Assembly (NCBI RefSeq): GCF_000315915.1
Contig: NC_020189.1
Span: forward strand, 744,001-808,000
Length of the DNA stretch: 64,000 nucleotides
Direction of reading: 5' to 3'
From: Henningerozyma blattae CBS 6284
Taxonomy: Eukaryota; Ascomycota; Saccharomycetes; Saccharomycetales; Saccharomycetaceae
The translations under genes were made by a program, and so were the position numbers. The notes beneath the pieces are model-generated. The model did not search any database, was not told where the DNA came from, and saw nothing but the letters and a program-made list of their open reading frames with translations. Shown piece after piece: positions 55,680 through 64,000 of this stretch. Every line of letters starts with the position of its first letter. The stretch's first letter is position 1.

Positions 55680-55752
55680 GCCTTGTTGGCGCAATCGGTA
55701 GCGCGTGTGACTCTTAATCACAAGGTTAGGGGTTCGATCCCCCTACAGGGCT
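55680..55752 (+). tRNA. tRNA-Lys (anticodon CTT)
   Basis: This is a 73-nt intronless tRNA. It starts GCCTTGTTGGCGCAATCGG with an A box in the D arm. The anticodon loop ACTCTTAAT gives CTT. The T-arm GGTTCGATCCCCC holds the B box, and the acceptor stem closes with ACAGGGC plus T. It is nearly identical to S. cerevisiae tRNA-Lys(CUU). A TTTATTTTTG terminator follows immediately. Confidence 0.97.
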
Positions 55753-56166
55753 TTATTTTTGCGTAACAATTTTAATTTCTGTTACTCTCAGTAGTATATC
55801 TTTTTGCTGCTAGTGTAACAATTTTAAGCTTTGCTACTCCCAGTTGTGTATCTTTTTTGCTGCTAGTTTAATACCAACTGTTTATTAAACTATAAAACTA
55901 TATACCTGAGCCTATGTAAGTTAAATATTATTATTATTACGTTCCGATTTGTTCACTATACACTTCCAACTTTTGTATTTCATTCTTTTTGTTTTCTAAT
56001 TCTTACTTCTTTGTTCTACTTTAACCCTCTAGTTTATTCTTTTAGCTTTAGATTCTTAAATAGAATTTATGTTCATGATTCACTTACTTGTTAATCTACA
56101 TGTTCATTCCGATATCACGTGATCCTGATTTATACACGTGACTAAAATAGCTCACACTACCTGACA
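55753..56166. other. Spacer between tRNA-Lys and the tRNA-Gly fragment
   Basis: A roughly 50-bp motif is repeated imperfectly: GTAACAATTTTAATTTCTGTTACTC and GTAACAATTTTAAGCTTTGCTACTC, each followed by CAGT..GTATCTTTTTGCTGCTAGT (55762-55870). Two CACGTG motifs lie at 56116 and 56137. No gene was seen. Confidence 0.5.
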
Positions 56167-56203
56167 CCATCGTTGGGCCCCGGTTCGATTCCGGGCTTGC
56201 GCA
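56167..56203 (+). pseudogene. 3' half of tRNA-Gly (GCC), tRNA fragment
   Basis: CCATCGTTGGG continues through the T-arm and the 3' acceptor strand GCTTGCGCA of the yeast tRNA-Gly(GCC). The 5' half (acceptor 5' strand, D-arm and anticodon G) is missing; the preceding bases TGACA are unrelated. One C of the variable region also appears lost. The B box GGTTCGATTCC is intact, and a T-rich stretch follows. It cannot fold as a tRNA. Confidence 0.82.
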
Positions 56204-56679
56204 AATTTAATTTTTGACCAGTTTCTGGTGTGTCACGTGGCCAAACGAAGCAAAAATATCACTCTATATTATGCTATTTCTTTTATCCTTTTTTTTTAAT
56301 TCAATTGCAGAGTTAATATAGTAAACGCCTATTATACACCTCTGTTTAGGACATTTCTCTCTTGAAATCCCCTAAGTTACCCGGAAAACGCGTCGGCAAT
56401 TTCTTGTCTTTTTTTATTTTTCACTCCCAGAAATTTTGGCGTCGCCTTTTTTATTTTTTCTTTTTATTTTGTTTTCCCAGATCGATGATTGTTAGATAGA
56501 TAGCTAAGTTAAGAAAACGTCAGGGTATTCCAATAGACAATGGTAATTCTAAATCATCATGATATCTTGAATGCTTAATGAACTGTAAAAAACAAACACA
56601 GCTGGTTGATTAAATAAAAGTCAATCACAACTCATAAACAGATCTAATTCAATAAACATAATCACACAAACAATTAACA
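56204..56679 (+). promoter_or_regulatory. HTZ1 promoter region
   Basis: A CACGTG E-box lies at 56234. A perfect Reb1 site, TTACCCGG, is at 56377-56384, and an MCB-type ACGCGT at 56388-56393, about 290-300 bp before the HTZ1 ATG. Poly-T tracts flank them, consistent with a nucleosome-free region. MCB sites mark G1/S-regulated genes, but whether HTZ1 is so regulated here is unknown. Confidence 0.5.
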
Positions 56680-57090
56680 ATGGCTGGTAAAGTACACGGC
56701 GGTAAAGGTAAGTCCGGTGCCAAAGATGGTGGTCCATTGACCATAGGTGCTCAATCGTCGTCTGCCAAAGCAGGGCTACAATTCCCCGTGGGCCGTATCA
56801 AAAGGTTTCTAAAGAAACATGCCAGTGGTAAGACCCGTGTAGGGTCCAAAGCCGCTGTTTACTTGACAGCCGTATTGGAATATTTGACCGCCGAAGTGTT
56901 AGAACTAGCGGGTAATGCAGCCAAGGATTTGAAAGTGAAAAGAGTCACACCACGTCATTTACAATTGGCTATCAGAGGTGATGAAGAATTGGATTCCCTA
57001 GTACGTGCCACAATTGCTTCAGGGGGTGTTTTGCCCCATATCAACAAGGCTCTGCTGTTAAAGGTCGAAAAGAAACAACGCAAGGCTTAA
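56680..57090 (+). CDS. HTZ1: Histone variant H2A.Z
   Basis: Htz1 replaces H2A in nucleosomes next to promoters, deposited by SWR1. The 136-aa protein (S. cerevisiae 134) has a Lys/Gly-rich acetylatable N-tail, [18 protein letters not shown]. The histone fold follows: [16 protein letters not shown], the H2A.Z-type [26 protein letters not shown] helix region, and [17 protein letters not shown]. The acidic-patch and docking region [12 protein letters not shown] is as in H2A.Z rather than canonical H2A, and the SQ-containing H2A tail is absent. In S. cerevisiae HTZ1 is next to PLB3, but here it is 24 kb away beside LCB5. The gene is more G+C-rich than most of the window. Confidence 0.96.
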   Translation: MAGKVHGGKGKSGAKDGGPLTIGAQSSSAKAGLQFPVGRIKRFLKKHASGKTRVGSKAAVYLTAVLEYLTAEVLELAGNAAKDLKVKRVTPRHLQLAIRGDEELDSLVRATIASGGVLPHINKALLLKVEKKQRKA

Positions 57091-57484
57091 ACAAGCCTTA
57101 CAATGCTTTACGACTGACAATATCCTATACGTGTTATAATATGCTAGTGCCTCTTTGCCTCTGCTTCTCTGTCTCTCACGTGCCCGTACCGGTTTCCAGT
57201 CACGTGCGCGTTTTTCTCGGCTGCTCCCCCTGGTCCGCTTCGGGCCTGTGTATCTTCTATGTATCTGTGTATTTCTGCCTAAATACATTGTATATTTATC
57301 ACCAGCATCCGAAAAACCTGTATTGCCCTGGTAAAAAAAAAAAAAAATTCATACAACCGCTGCTGCAGGTATTAAAAAGCACGCCTGCTTCGACGTACTC
57401 TACTCTTAATACTTCTGCAAACTCATACGCTCACACTGTCTCTAACGCTCTTTATATTATTCTAGCACACCACTTTCTCCCGCT
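57091..57484. other. HTZ1-LCB5 spacer
   Basis: This 394-bp spacer is unusually C+T-rich for the window. It has two CACGTG-like CACGTGC sites (near 57178 and 57201) and a poly-A run at 57333-57346. Open frames here (57058-57288 on the minus strand, 57141-57524 on the plus) are chance products of the higher G+C. Confidence 0.45.
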
Positions 57485-59569
57485 ATGCCTAACCGAGCTA
57501 TCCTTACTGACGATGGGATCCTGATCCAATCACAAGCGCCTGTTCATTACCAGCATGAATCAACAAGTTTACCGTCCAGCTCACCTGCATCACCAGCTAC
57601 GTCGACTGATTCTCAAAAACGGTTGTTACACACCGATAGCAGCGACCACGTGTCATCTGCGGCTTCACCATCTTCTTCGACAACGTCTTCGAATTCGACG
57701 TCTTCGTCGTCGTCGTCAGGGTTATTAAACAGTCTACTGGGTTGCTTTACATGCTTTGACTCGAGTGAGCCAGAGTTGAGCGATGACCTTCATGATTTGA
57801 GCCAACTACCTGCTAATAGTCTTATCCCGTACACACGTATTCTGAACGCTGAACACGTGGGCCGTACACCCTATGAAGATGCAGAAAACCGTCACCGTCG
57901 CCGCCATAATAATAAGAATAGTAACAATAATAATACTGAGGGTGATGATGATGATGACGATGACGACAATACCAAGGTTAATGTTGATGACGATGACGAT
58001 GATGACGACGAGGACGACGAGGACGAGGACGATGTTGAAAGCAAGAGCGTTTCAGCCAGTGCTAGTCGTACAGCTCCTGCCAAGAGACCGGGCGCCGCAC
58101 ATATACCACGCCAAGCATCAAGCACTTCTTCCAGTAGCACTTCCAACGACCGTTCTCATAACAAACCTCACGTCCTACACAAAAAACCAAAACCTTCTGC
58201 CTCCTCTTCCTCATCGTCACCTTCCCCTTCACCTTCATCTACCTCCAAGATGAAAACCCGCGTAGCGGCACGCCGCCACGCCACCATCAGAGTCACGTTT
58301 GCCAAGCTTGTCAAGAATGATTTGGTGCCTAAACGGTTTGATGTGGAGATCGATCTCACTTCTTTCCCCAACGCATCCTCCCTCGACGTGGTGTCGTTAA
58401 TCCTCGATAGATCGTACGTCAACGCCAAACGTAACCGTTCCATGCTAGTAATCATCAACCCTCACGGCGGGAAAGGGTCTGCCAAGAAACTATACATGCA
58501 GAAATGCCACCCGTTACTAGCTGCTTCCAAACAATGCACTATAGACATCGCCTACACAAAATACGCAGCACACGCCATCGACATCGCTCGTGACCTAAAC
58601 ATCGATAAATACGACACCATTGTGTGTGCCTCAGGGGACGGGATCCCTCACGAGGTACTCAATGGTCTCTACCAAAGAAAAGACCGTGCCAAGGCCTTTG
58701 ATAAATTATGTATCACACAATTACCTTGCGGTTCCGGGAACGCCATGTCTGTGTCATGCCACTGGACTGTCAATCCTTCATACTCCGCTCTCAGCATATT
58801 GAAATCCATCGAGAAGAAGATAGACTTAATGTGTGTCTCCCAGAAATCTTATATCGATGGTCCTCAAGATTCACCTTTCTCACGTCCACGGCTTTCCTTC
58901 CTATCCCAGACATACGGGATTATTGCCGAATCAGATATCAACACGGAATTTATCCGTTGGATGGGTCCGTCTCGTTTTGATCTAGGAGTCGCTATGACTG
59001 TTCTACAGGGCAAAAAATACCCATGTGATATATATGTGAAATATGCTGCTAGAACTAAAGATGAAGTAAGGTTAATGTATAACCAACATAAGAATTATGT
59101 TCCAACACCCAAGAAGATTACTGATAAAGATTTCCTTTTGAAATATGATATCCATGATAATATTGAGAATGATCCAAGCTGGGATAGAATAGACCCTGAT
59201 TTGACTGAAAATGTGGGGATATTTTATACTGGGAAGTTGCCCTACGTGGCACCTGATGTAGATTTCTTTCCAGCTTCACAGCCGGATGACGGTGTGTTTG
59301 ATCTTGTTATTACAGATGCAAGAACCTCCTTGGTGAAAATTACCAATGTCTTGTTATCGCTGGATAAAGGGTTGCATGTTCAATCTCCCGAAGTTCTTCA
59401 TGCCAAGATTACTGCATTGAAGATTGTACCAAGAATCCCTCAAAGTTTATTTTCTGTCGATGGGGAAATGTTTGAATTAGAACCTATGTTGATAGAAGTA
59501 TTGCCAAGAGTTTGTAACATTCTTTTGAAAAACGGTACGTTTGCAGATAGTGGCTTTGATAATATATAA
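57485..59569 (+). CDS. LCB5: Sphingoid long-chain base kinase (Lcb4/Lcb5)
   Basis: This enzyme phosphorylates dihydrosphingosine and phytosphingosine to their 1-phosphates in sphingolipid breakdown and signalling. The 694-aa protein fits Lcb5 (687). The N-terminal 270 residues are low-complexity, with Ser runs and an Asp/Glu run (about residues 155-185). The diacylglycerol-kinase-type catalytic domain begins near 315: MLVIINPHGGKGSAKKLY, the nucleotide motif CASGDGIPHEVLNGLYQR near 380, PCGSGNAMSVSCHW near 415, and QTYGIIAESDINTEFIRWMG near 475. C-terminal elements include GIFYTGKLPYVA and LFSVDGE. Residue Gly-Asp-Gly is intact. YPT6 follows convergently, as at LCB5 in S. cerevisiae. Confidence 0.95.
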   Translation: MPNRAILTDDGILIQSQAPVHYQHESTSLPSSSPASPATSTDSQKRLLHTDSSDHVSSAASPSSSTTSSNSTSSSSSSGLLNSLLGCFTCFDSSEPELSDDLHDLSQLPANSLIPYTRILNAEHVGRTPYEDAENRHRRRHNNKNSNNNNTEGDDDDDDDDNTKVNVDDDDDDDDEDDEDEDDVESKSVSASASRTAPAKRPGAAHIPRQASSTSSSSTSNDRSHNKPHVLHKKPKPSASSSSSSPSPSPSSTSKMKTRVAARRHATIRVTFAKLVKNDLVPKRFDVEIDLTSFPNASSLDVVSLILDRSYVNAKRNRSMLVIINPHGGKGSAKKLYMQKCHPLLAASKQCTIDIAYTKYAAHAIDIARDLNIDKYDTIVCASGDGIPHEVLNGLYQRKDRAKAFDKLCITQLPCGSGNAMSVSCHWTVNPSYSALSILKSIEKKIDLMCVSQKSYIDGPQDSPFSRPRLSFLSQTYGIIAESDINTEFIRWMGPSRFDLGVAMTVLQGKKYPCDIYVKYAARTKDEVRLMYNQHKNYVPTPKKITDKDFLLKYDIHDNIENDPSWDRIDPDLTENVGIFYTGKLPYVAPDVDFFPASQPDDGVFDLVITDARTSLVKITNVLLSLDKGLHVQSPEVLHAKITALKIVPRIPQSLFSVDGEMFELEPMLIEVLPRVCNILLKNGTFADSGFDNI

Positions 59570-59934
59570 TGGTTAAGAGAATTCATAATAGGTCAGATAA
59601 ATTCAGTTTTTTCTGATCATATAATGACATTCTCATTAACTTGCTTTTTTTGGGTTTTTATTATTTCTTTTTCATCACATGAATTTTTTTTTAAAAGCAA
59701 CTTCCAAAAAAAGATTCATATAATAATAATTAATACATTCATCTTCAAGAATTATTTATATAGAGAAATACTTCTTTTAATTTTTTTTACTGCATATTCA
59801 TACAAACATATTTTTTTTAAATATACGAAAAGAAAATGAAAAAAAAAGAATCATATATATATATATATAATTATATTATACAAGGGCATCACGCAGACGC
59901 ATGACGCTAAGGCATAGTGGTGCAAGGGGTCACT
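59570..59934. other. Convergent LCB5-YPT6 3' region
   Basis: This 365-bp A+T-rich spacer lies between two convergent genes. It contains poly-T tracts and an (AT)n run at about 59854-59868. The frame at 59624-59839 (+) is not accepted. Confidence 0.45.
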
Positions 59935-60573
<639 letters not shown>

Positions 60574-60760
60574 CTATTCTTTAATCGTTTTTTCTTTGCT
60601 AAGAATAATATCTGTTTTCTGTTTTTTTTTTCTTTTTATTTATACATTTATTATTATTATTAGTATTACAGCTTATTGTTTTATATAATATATAGATTCT
60701 ATATGTTCTTATATAAGGCGAGACAGGGTAACAAAAGGGCGACGCGAAGGCACGGCGCTA

Positions 60761-61693
60761 TCATTTGCCAGGCTGGATTCTACCAAAGGATCGTTTCTTA
60801 CGAGAAGCAGCTTGTTCAGCCATGTCAGTTAATTTCTCATCAAATGATCTTGTATCTTCTTCTTCCCCTTTTCTTTTACGTTTCCTTTCATATTTTGCAT
60901 AATCTTCTTTAGTCCAGACCTTGCCAAAATCAACATCACTTTCTTCATCCTCATCATTTTTATTTTCATCGTCACTTGATGAAAGACTATTAAAAACCTT
61001 ATTAGATGATTCTAATAAGCTTTTGGTTTCTTGTGAATCCTTAGTGAACTTTTTTTGGTTTTGAATCCATTTTTGATAATCAAAAGGGGTAAGATGTTCA
61101 TGATTTTTGGTATTTTTTGGAATCCATCTTTCAATCATCTTGGAATCTACATCTTCCACCATATTCTGTAACGTCTCAATAACTAGATCTTTGGATTTAA
61201 TAATATCTATCAATTGATTATTTAAATGTTGTAAAGCGGCAATACGGTTTGCATCACAATCGATCACATTAAATAATCCTTCCATTTGATCTCCTTCTTC
61301 ATCCATTTCAACAGGATCATTTATACTCAGCTTAATTTTACCAGAGATTTCAAATTCAAATGCAAAAGAACCATACGTTTTGATCACCTGAAATTCATGC
61401 TTATATAGCAGTTCAAATATTTTATCGTACACTTTTGCAATGGAATCATTGTCATATCCTTGATGATTCAATTGAAATTTAATATTTTTTTCTGTAAGAC
61501 GTAATCTATGCAATTTATTATCAATTATACTTATATTGACAAATTCTTTTGGATATTCTCTATCATCAATAACTACATGATATAATTTATCACCAATGTA
61601 ATGAGGGCCACTTAATAATTTACCCCCAGGAGTAGAATAATATAGTTCAGGTTCCTGTAATAGGATTTCAGTTACAGGAATTTGAAATGACAT
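60761..61693 (-). CDS. NEJ1: Nej1-like non-homologous end-joining factor (XLF family)
   Basis: Nej1 is the yeast XLF: a nuclear partner of Lif1-Dnl4 in end joining, repressed in a/alpha diploids in S. cerevisiae. The product is 310 aa (S. cerevisiae 342). The XLF-like head (residues 25-130) ends with FAFEFEISGKIKLSIND, which parallels the remembered LVFSFDVSADITVSIN of Nej1. A predicted coiled coil follows, then SKMIERWIPKNTKNHEHLTP, parallel to SKVISQWAPENSKNYESL. The C-terminus is acidic, then basic, with SRKKRSFGRIQPGK resembling the KKRKFG-type Lif1-binding end. The position two genes from LCB5, same strand as YPT6, fits YLR265C. Overall similarity is low, as usual for Nej1. Confidence 0.82.
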   Translation of the reverse strand: MSFQIPVTEILLQEPELYYSTPGGKLLSGPHYIGDKLYHVVIDDREYPKEFVNISIIDNKLHRLRLTEKNIKFQLNHQGYDNDSIAKVYDKIFELLYKHEFQVIKTYGSFAFEFEISGKIKLSINDPVEMDEEGDQMEGLFNVIDCDANRIAALQHLNNQLIDIIKSKDLVIETLQNMVEDVDSKMIERWIPKNTKNHEHLTPFDYQKWIQNQKKFTKDSQETKSLLESSNKVFNSLSSSDDENKNDEDEESDVDFGKVWTKEDYAKYERKRKRKGEEEDTRSFDEKLTDMAEQAASRKKRSFGRIQPGK

Positions 61694-62800
61694 TAATAAT
61701 GATGGATAAATTGATTGATTGATTGATTGATTGAGTTTTTTTTTAATTTTTTTTGCTTTTTTTTTTGTTTTTAACTTTAATTTTTTGGGGTTAGAATCTC
61801 TTATATCCCGTCATGACATACAAGGCGTCAATAGTAAGGAAAATTCAGATTGAAAGGGGATTGTTGACAATTTTATAGTACATAAAAACATCCCATTGAA
61901 TATGTCTCATGTTCAAAGACTTTGAATATGCAATTCTAGAAGGAATAAAATGGTTTCATAAATCATCAGAGTCTGAATGTAATCCATATTGTAGAATTGA
62001 GCTGTGAATATTTCAGTAGATTACATATATATATCTATAAAGATTGAAAAGTATAGATCACACTTAACCTTTTAATTCATATAACATTTAACTTTTTCGA
62101 TATAGAGCCATGATATTAGTACCAAATAAAAATTTGATCATTAATTACCTTTTAACTTGACACTCTTAAAATATTGAAACTAATAAATATCCTTATAAAA
62201 TCTCTTTTATTTACAACTTTGATCTTTTAAACCTATCTTCTCTGGATTGAAATAAGTTTTAAAGCTTTAATATATAATTTCTAGATGACTCAATGTTTCA
62301 AATCGAAGATTTGCTATATGGATGCCAATATGCTACAAAGGTTTAATCGAAGCTTATAAATATATTTAAGAATTAGAATCTTAAACGCCATAAATTAAGT
62401 AGTCCTTTCCAAGCTCCCAGAATATTTCTATGACATTTGATTTATAATACTATATCAATTAAAATAGTTTAACTTCAATTTTTGTAAAGGTCAAATATCC
62501 TATATTGAGTTATTAAGACTAATTTTTTCAAAAAAAGAATCATTTTTGTCAAAGATTTAAAAAAACAGATTTCTCATATACTTAGACTATATCTAAATAA
62601 ATAAATAAATTTTATAGTTATTATCAAATCTAGATGTGTTAAATATATTTCCCCCCTTACATTATTCAAATTTTAAGATAATAAAAGTGACAAAATGTGT
62701 ATTGTATAAACGCATTATATATGCAGTTTCTATCAATAGTCTACTATATTCACAAGAAATAATACATTTTTGTAAAATAATATCAAAAGTGACTACAATT
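61694..62800. other. Spacer between the two Nej1-like genes
   Basis: This 1.1-kb very A+T-rich region begins with a (GATT)n run (61709-61733) and poly-T tracts just upstream of NEJ1. In S. cerevisiae RPS28B lies close to NEJ1, but no RPS28-like frame was seen here. Small frames at 62636-62857 (+) and 62662-62844 (-) are not accepted. A copy of TTCAATTTTTG-type sequence has no known role. Confidence 0.45.
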
Positions 62801-63577
62801 CTAATATTCTCTTTTCTTTCGAGAACTTTCAAAAGCATCATCAAGATTGCGTTTTAATGACACATTAGTTGTTCGACGTGGTAAATTATCATTATTAATT
62901 TGTTTATTATCGTAAGGTCTTGTATAATCATAATTTTTAAGTTTGTTCATTAGATTAGTAGGATCTTCAAGATTAGATTGATTTGAAGATTTAGATTGAG
63001 ATTTAATCCATTCTTTTTTATTGAACGGTAAAAAGCTAGTATTATTATGGTAAATCCTTGGTTGATTAACCATTTCTGGATATTCAATTTTAATTTGATC
63101 TTGAGGTTCATCTTGTAATTTATCTTTGCAATGAATAACTTTAGAAATATTATTAATCATATTATTTAAATTAGAACATTGATCAGAATAACTACTTAAA
63201 ACATAAAAGACCACTTCTCTATTTAATAATCTATTACTCTCATCATCAGATTCCATATCAATAATAATATCAGTATTTTCAGTCACTTTAAAATTGAAAT
63301 TCATCACTCTTTCATTCACACTATTAAATGCATCTACACTATTTGCTCTTATAGTATCTAATAATTGCTCTCCAACACTTTTATTAGAATTGTCAACATA
63401 TACAGCCCCTAAATTTTGCATAATATCAAAATAATGTAAAATATACATTCTCACAATTTCATTTTTGTCATCAATAAAAAACATATAGAACATTTCATTT
63501 TCCCCAGATTCGTAAACATTAACATACCAAAGCTGATTATTTATTAAACATGGTTTCCAAAGTGTACTGAATTCCAT
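62801..63577 (-). CDS. Second, diverged Nej1/XLF-like protein
   Basis: This 258-aa protein aligns by eye with the NEJ1 product next door along its whole length. LINNQLWYVNVYESGE matches YIGDKLYHVVIDDREY in position. VMNFNFKVTENTDIIIDM matches SFAFEFEISGKIKLSIND. A helical stretch with YSDQCSNLNNMINNISKVI follows. Then SFLPFNKKEWIKSQSK matches HLTPFDYQKWIQNQKK, and the end SSRKKREY matches SRKKRSFG. Residue spacing between these blocks is similar, but the linker near residue 165-190 is shorter. Identity is low, so homology is probable rather than proven. If correct, it is a tandem duplicate of NEJ1, with the XLF head and the basic tail both retained. The function is not assigned. Confidence 0.62.
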   Translation of the reverse strand: MEFSTLWKPCLINNQLWYVNVYESGENEMFYMFFIDDKNEIVRMYILHYFDIMQNLGAVYVDNSNKSVGEQLLDTIRANSVDAFNSVNERVMNFNFKVTENTDIIIDMESDDESNRLLNREVVFYVLSSYSDQCSNLNNMINNISKVIHCKDKLQDEPQDQIKIEYPEMVNQPRIYHNNTSFLPFNKKEWIKSQSKSSNQSNLEDPTNLMNKLKNYDYTRPYDNKQINNDNLPRRTTNVSLKRNLDDAFESSRKKREY

Positions 63578-64000
63578 TTTATTACTTTCTTTCTGTTAAA
63601 ATTTCTCTCGTCTAATGATTTAATTCAATTAGGATAATCAGTATATCCAATTTTAATACTTAAAATCTATATAGAAATATTTTAAAGAATAAATTCGTTA
63701 TCCATATATTAGGGGAATTAATACTTCGGCGAGCCACGGAGTTTTTGGCGTAAGATTATACTGGTTCAAAGCGATTAGTTACTTATCTATACATCTTTTT
63801 TTTATAAAAAAAATCATAATTCATATTTATTTACAAGTTTATATTAGCATTAAATATGCATGAATGTACAGCATTTTATCAATACAATACTTCACTATTT
63901 TGATATACGTAATAGTACACATTATCTTTTTTGCCTATTATTTAGATAGCTTAAATAGATTATAAAATCGCCGTTTTTTTGATTTATATACTTAATTTGT
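63578..64000. other. Right-end flank, no gene seen
   Basis: This 423-bp A+T-rich sequence lies upstream of the second Nej1-like gene. A short G+C-richer island, GGCGAGCCACGGAG, lies at 63730-63743 and continues with TTTTTGGCGTAAG. It does not match a tRNA arm or other element that I recognise. Confidence 0.4.

Noticed and set aside
57892..58458. Minus-strand and alternative plus-strand frames within LCB5
   Set aside because: They arise from the Asp/Ser-coding tandem codons and G+C-rich codon use of LCB5.

Overview
The window is nuclear DNA from a budding yeast (Saccharomycetaceae). It is very A+T-rich, has closely packed intron-poor genes on both strands, and encodes single-exon proteins that read as orthologues of Saccharomyces cerevisiae genes. 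Gene order mixes two S. cerevisiae sister chromosomal regions. ADA2, a YDR444W-like lipase, SSN2, APT and DOT1 (chromosome IV order) run into a YML020W homologue (chromosome XIII). Later, PLB, RCL1, COQ10, CSI2, TOP1, RPB11 and SIN3 (chromosome XV order) are interleaved with MVP1 and MIX17 (chromosome XIII order). This is expected of a post-whole-genome-duplication yeast that lost duplicates differently from S. cerevisiae, such as Vanderwaltozyma, Tetrapisispora, Naumovozyma or Kazachstania. The species cannot be fixed from the sequence alone.

Layout. 1-17.5 kb: chromatin and transcription genes (ADA2 of SAGA, the Mediator kinase-module subunit SSN2/MED13, the H3K79 methyltransferase DOT1), two predicted alpha/beta hydrolases and adenine phosphoribosyltransferase. 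17.5-25 kb: two long gene-poor stretches around a Zn2Cys6 transcription factor, with a decayed gene relic near 23.2-23.9 kb. 25-34.4 kb: a PAQR-family IZH protein, a strongly expressed pyruvate decarboxylase (PDC1) with a Rap1/Gcr1-type promoter, a GPI-anchored phospholipase B, and RCL1. 34.6-45 kb: MVP1, COQ10, MIX17, CSI2, TOP1, RPB11. 45.6-50.8 kb: SIN3, with a long Gln-Ala repeat.

50.8-56.6 kb is a gene-poor tRNA and retrotransposon region: tRNA-Thr(AGT), tRNA-Lys(CTT), the 3' half of a tRNA-Gly(GCC), four solo LTRs and a palindrome of about 210 bp. Three of the LTRs lie in tandem and are separated by copies of the same 5-bp sequence. The cluster ends 15 bp before tRNA-Thr, and the fourth LTR ends 17 bp before tRNA-Lys. 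This matches Ty3/sigma-type integration at Pol III start sites.

56.7-63.6 kb: HTZ1 (H2A.Z), a sphingoid base kinase (LCB5 by position), YPT6, NEJ1, and a second, diverged NEJ1-like gene. The apparent tandem NEJ1 pair and the serial LTR insertions are the most unusual features. No centromere, CRISPR array, full-length transposon or foreign gene cluster was seen. All identifications rest on reading the translations and on remembered yeast families; no search was run.
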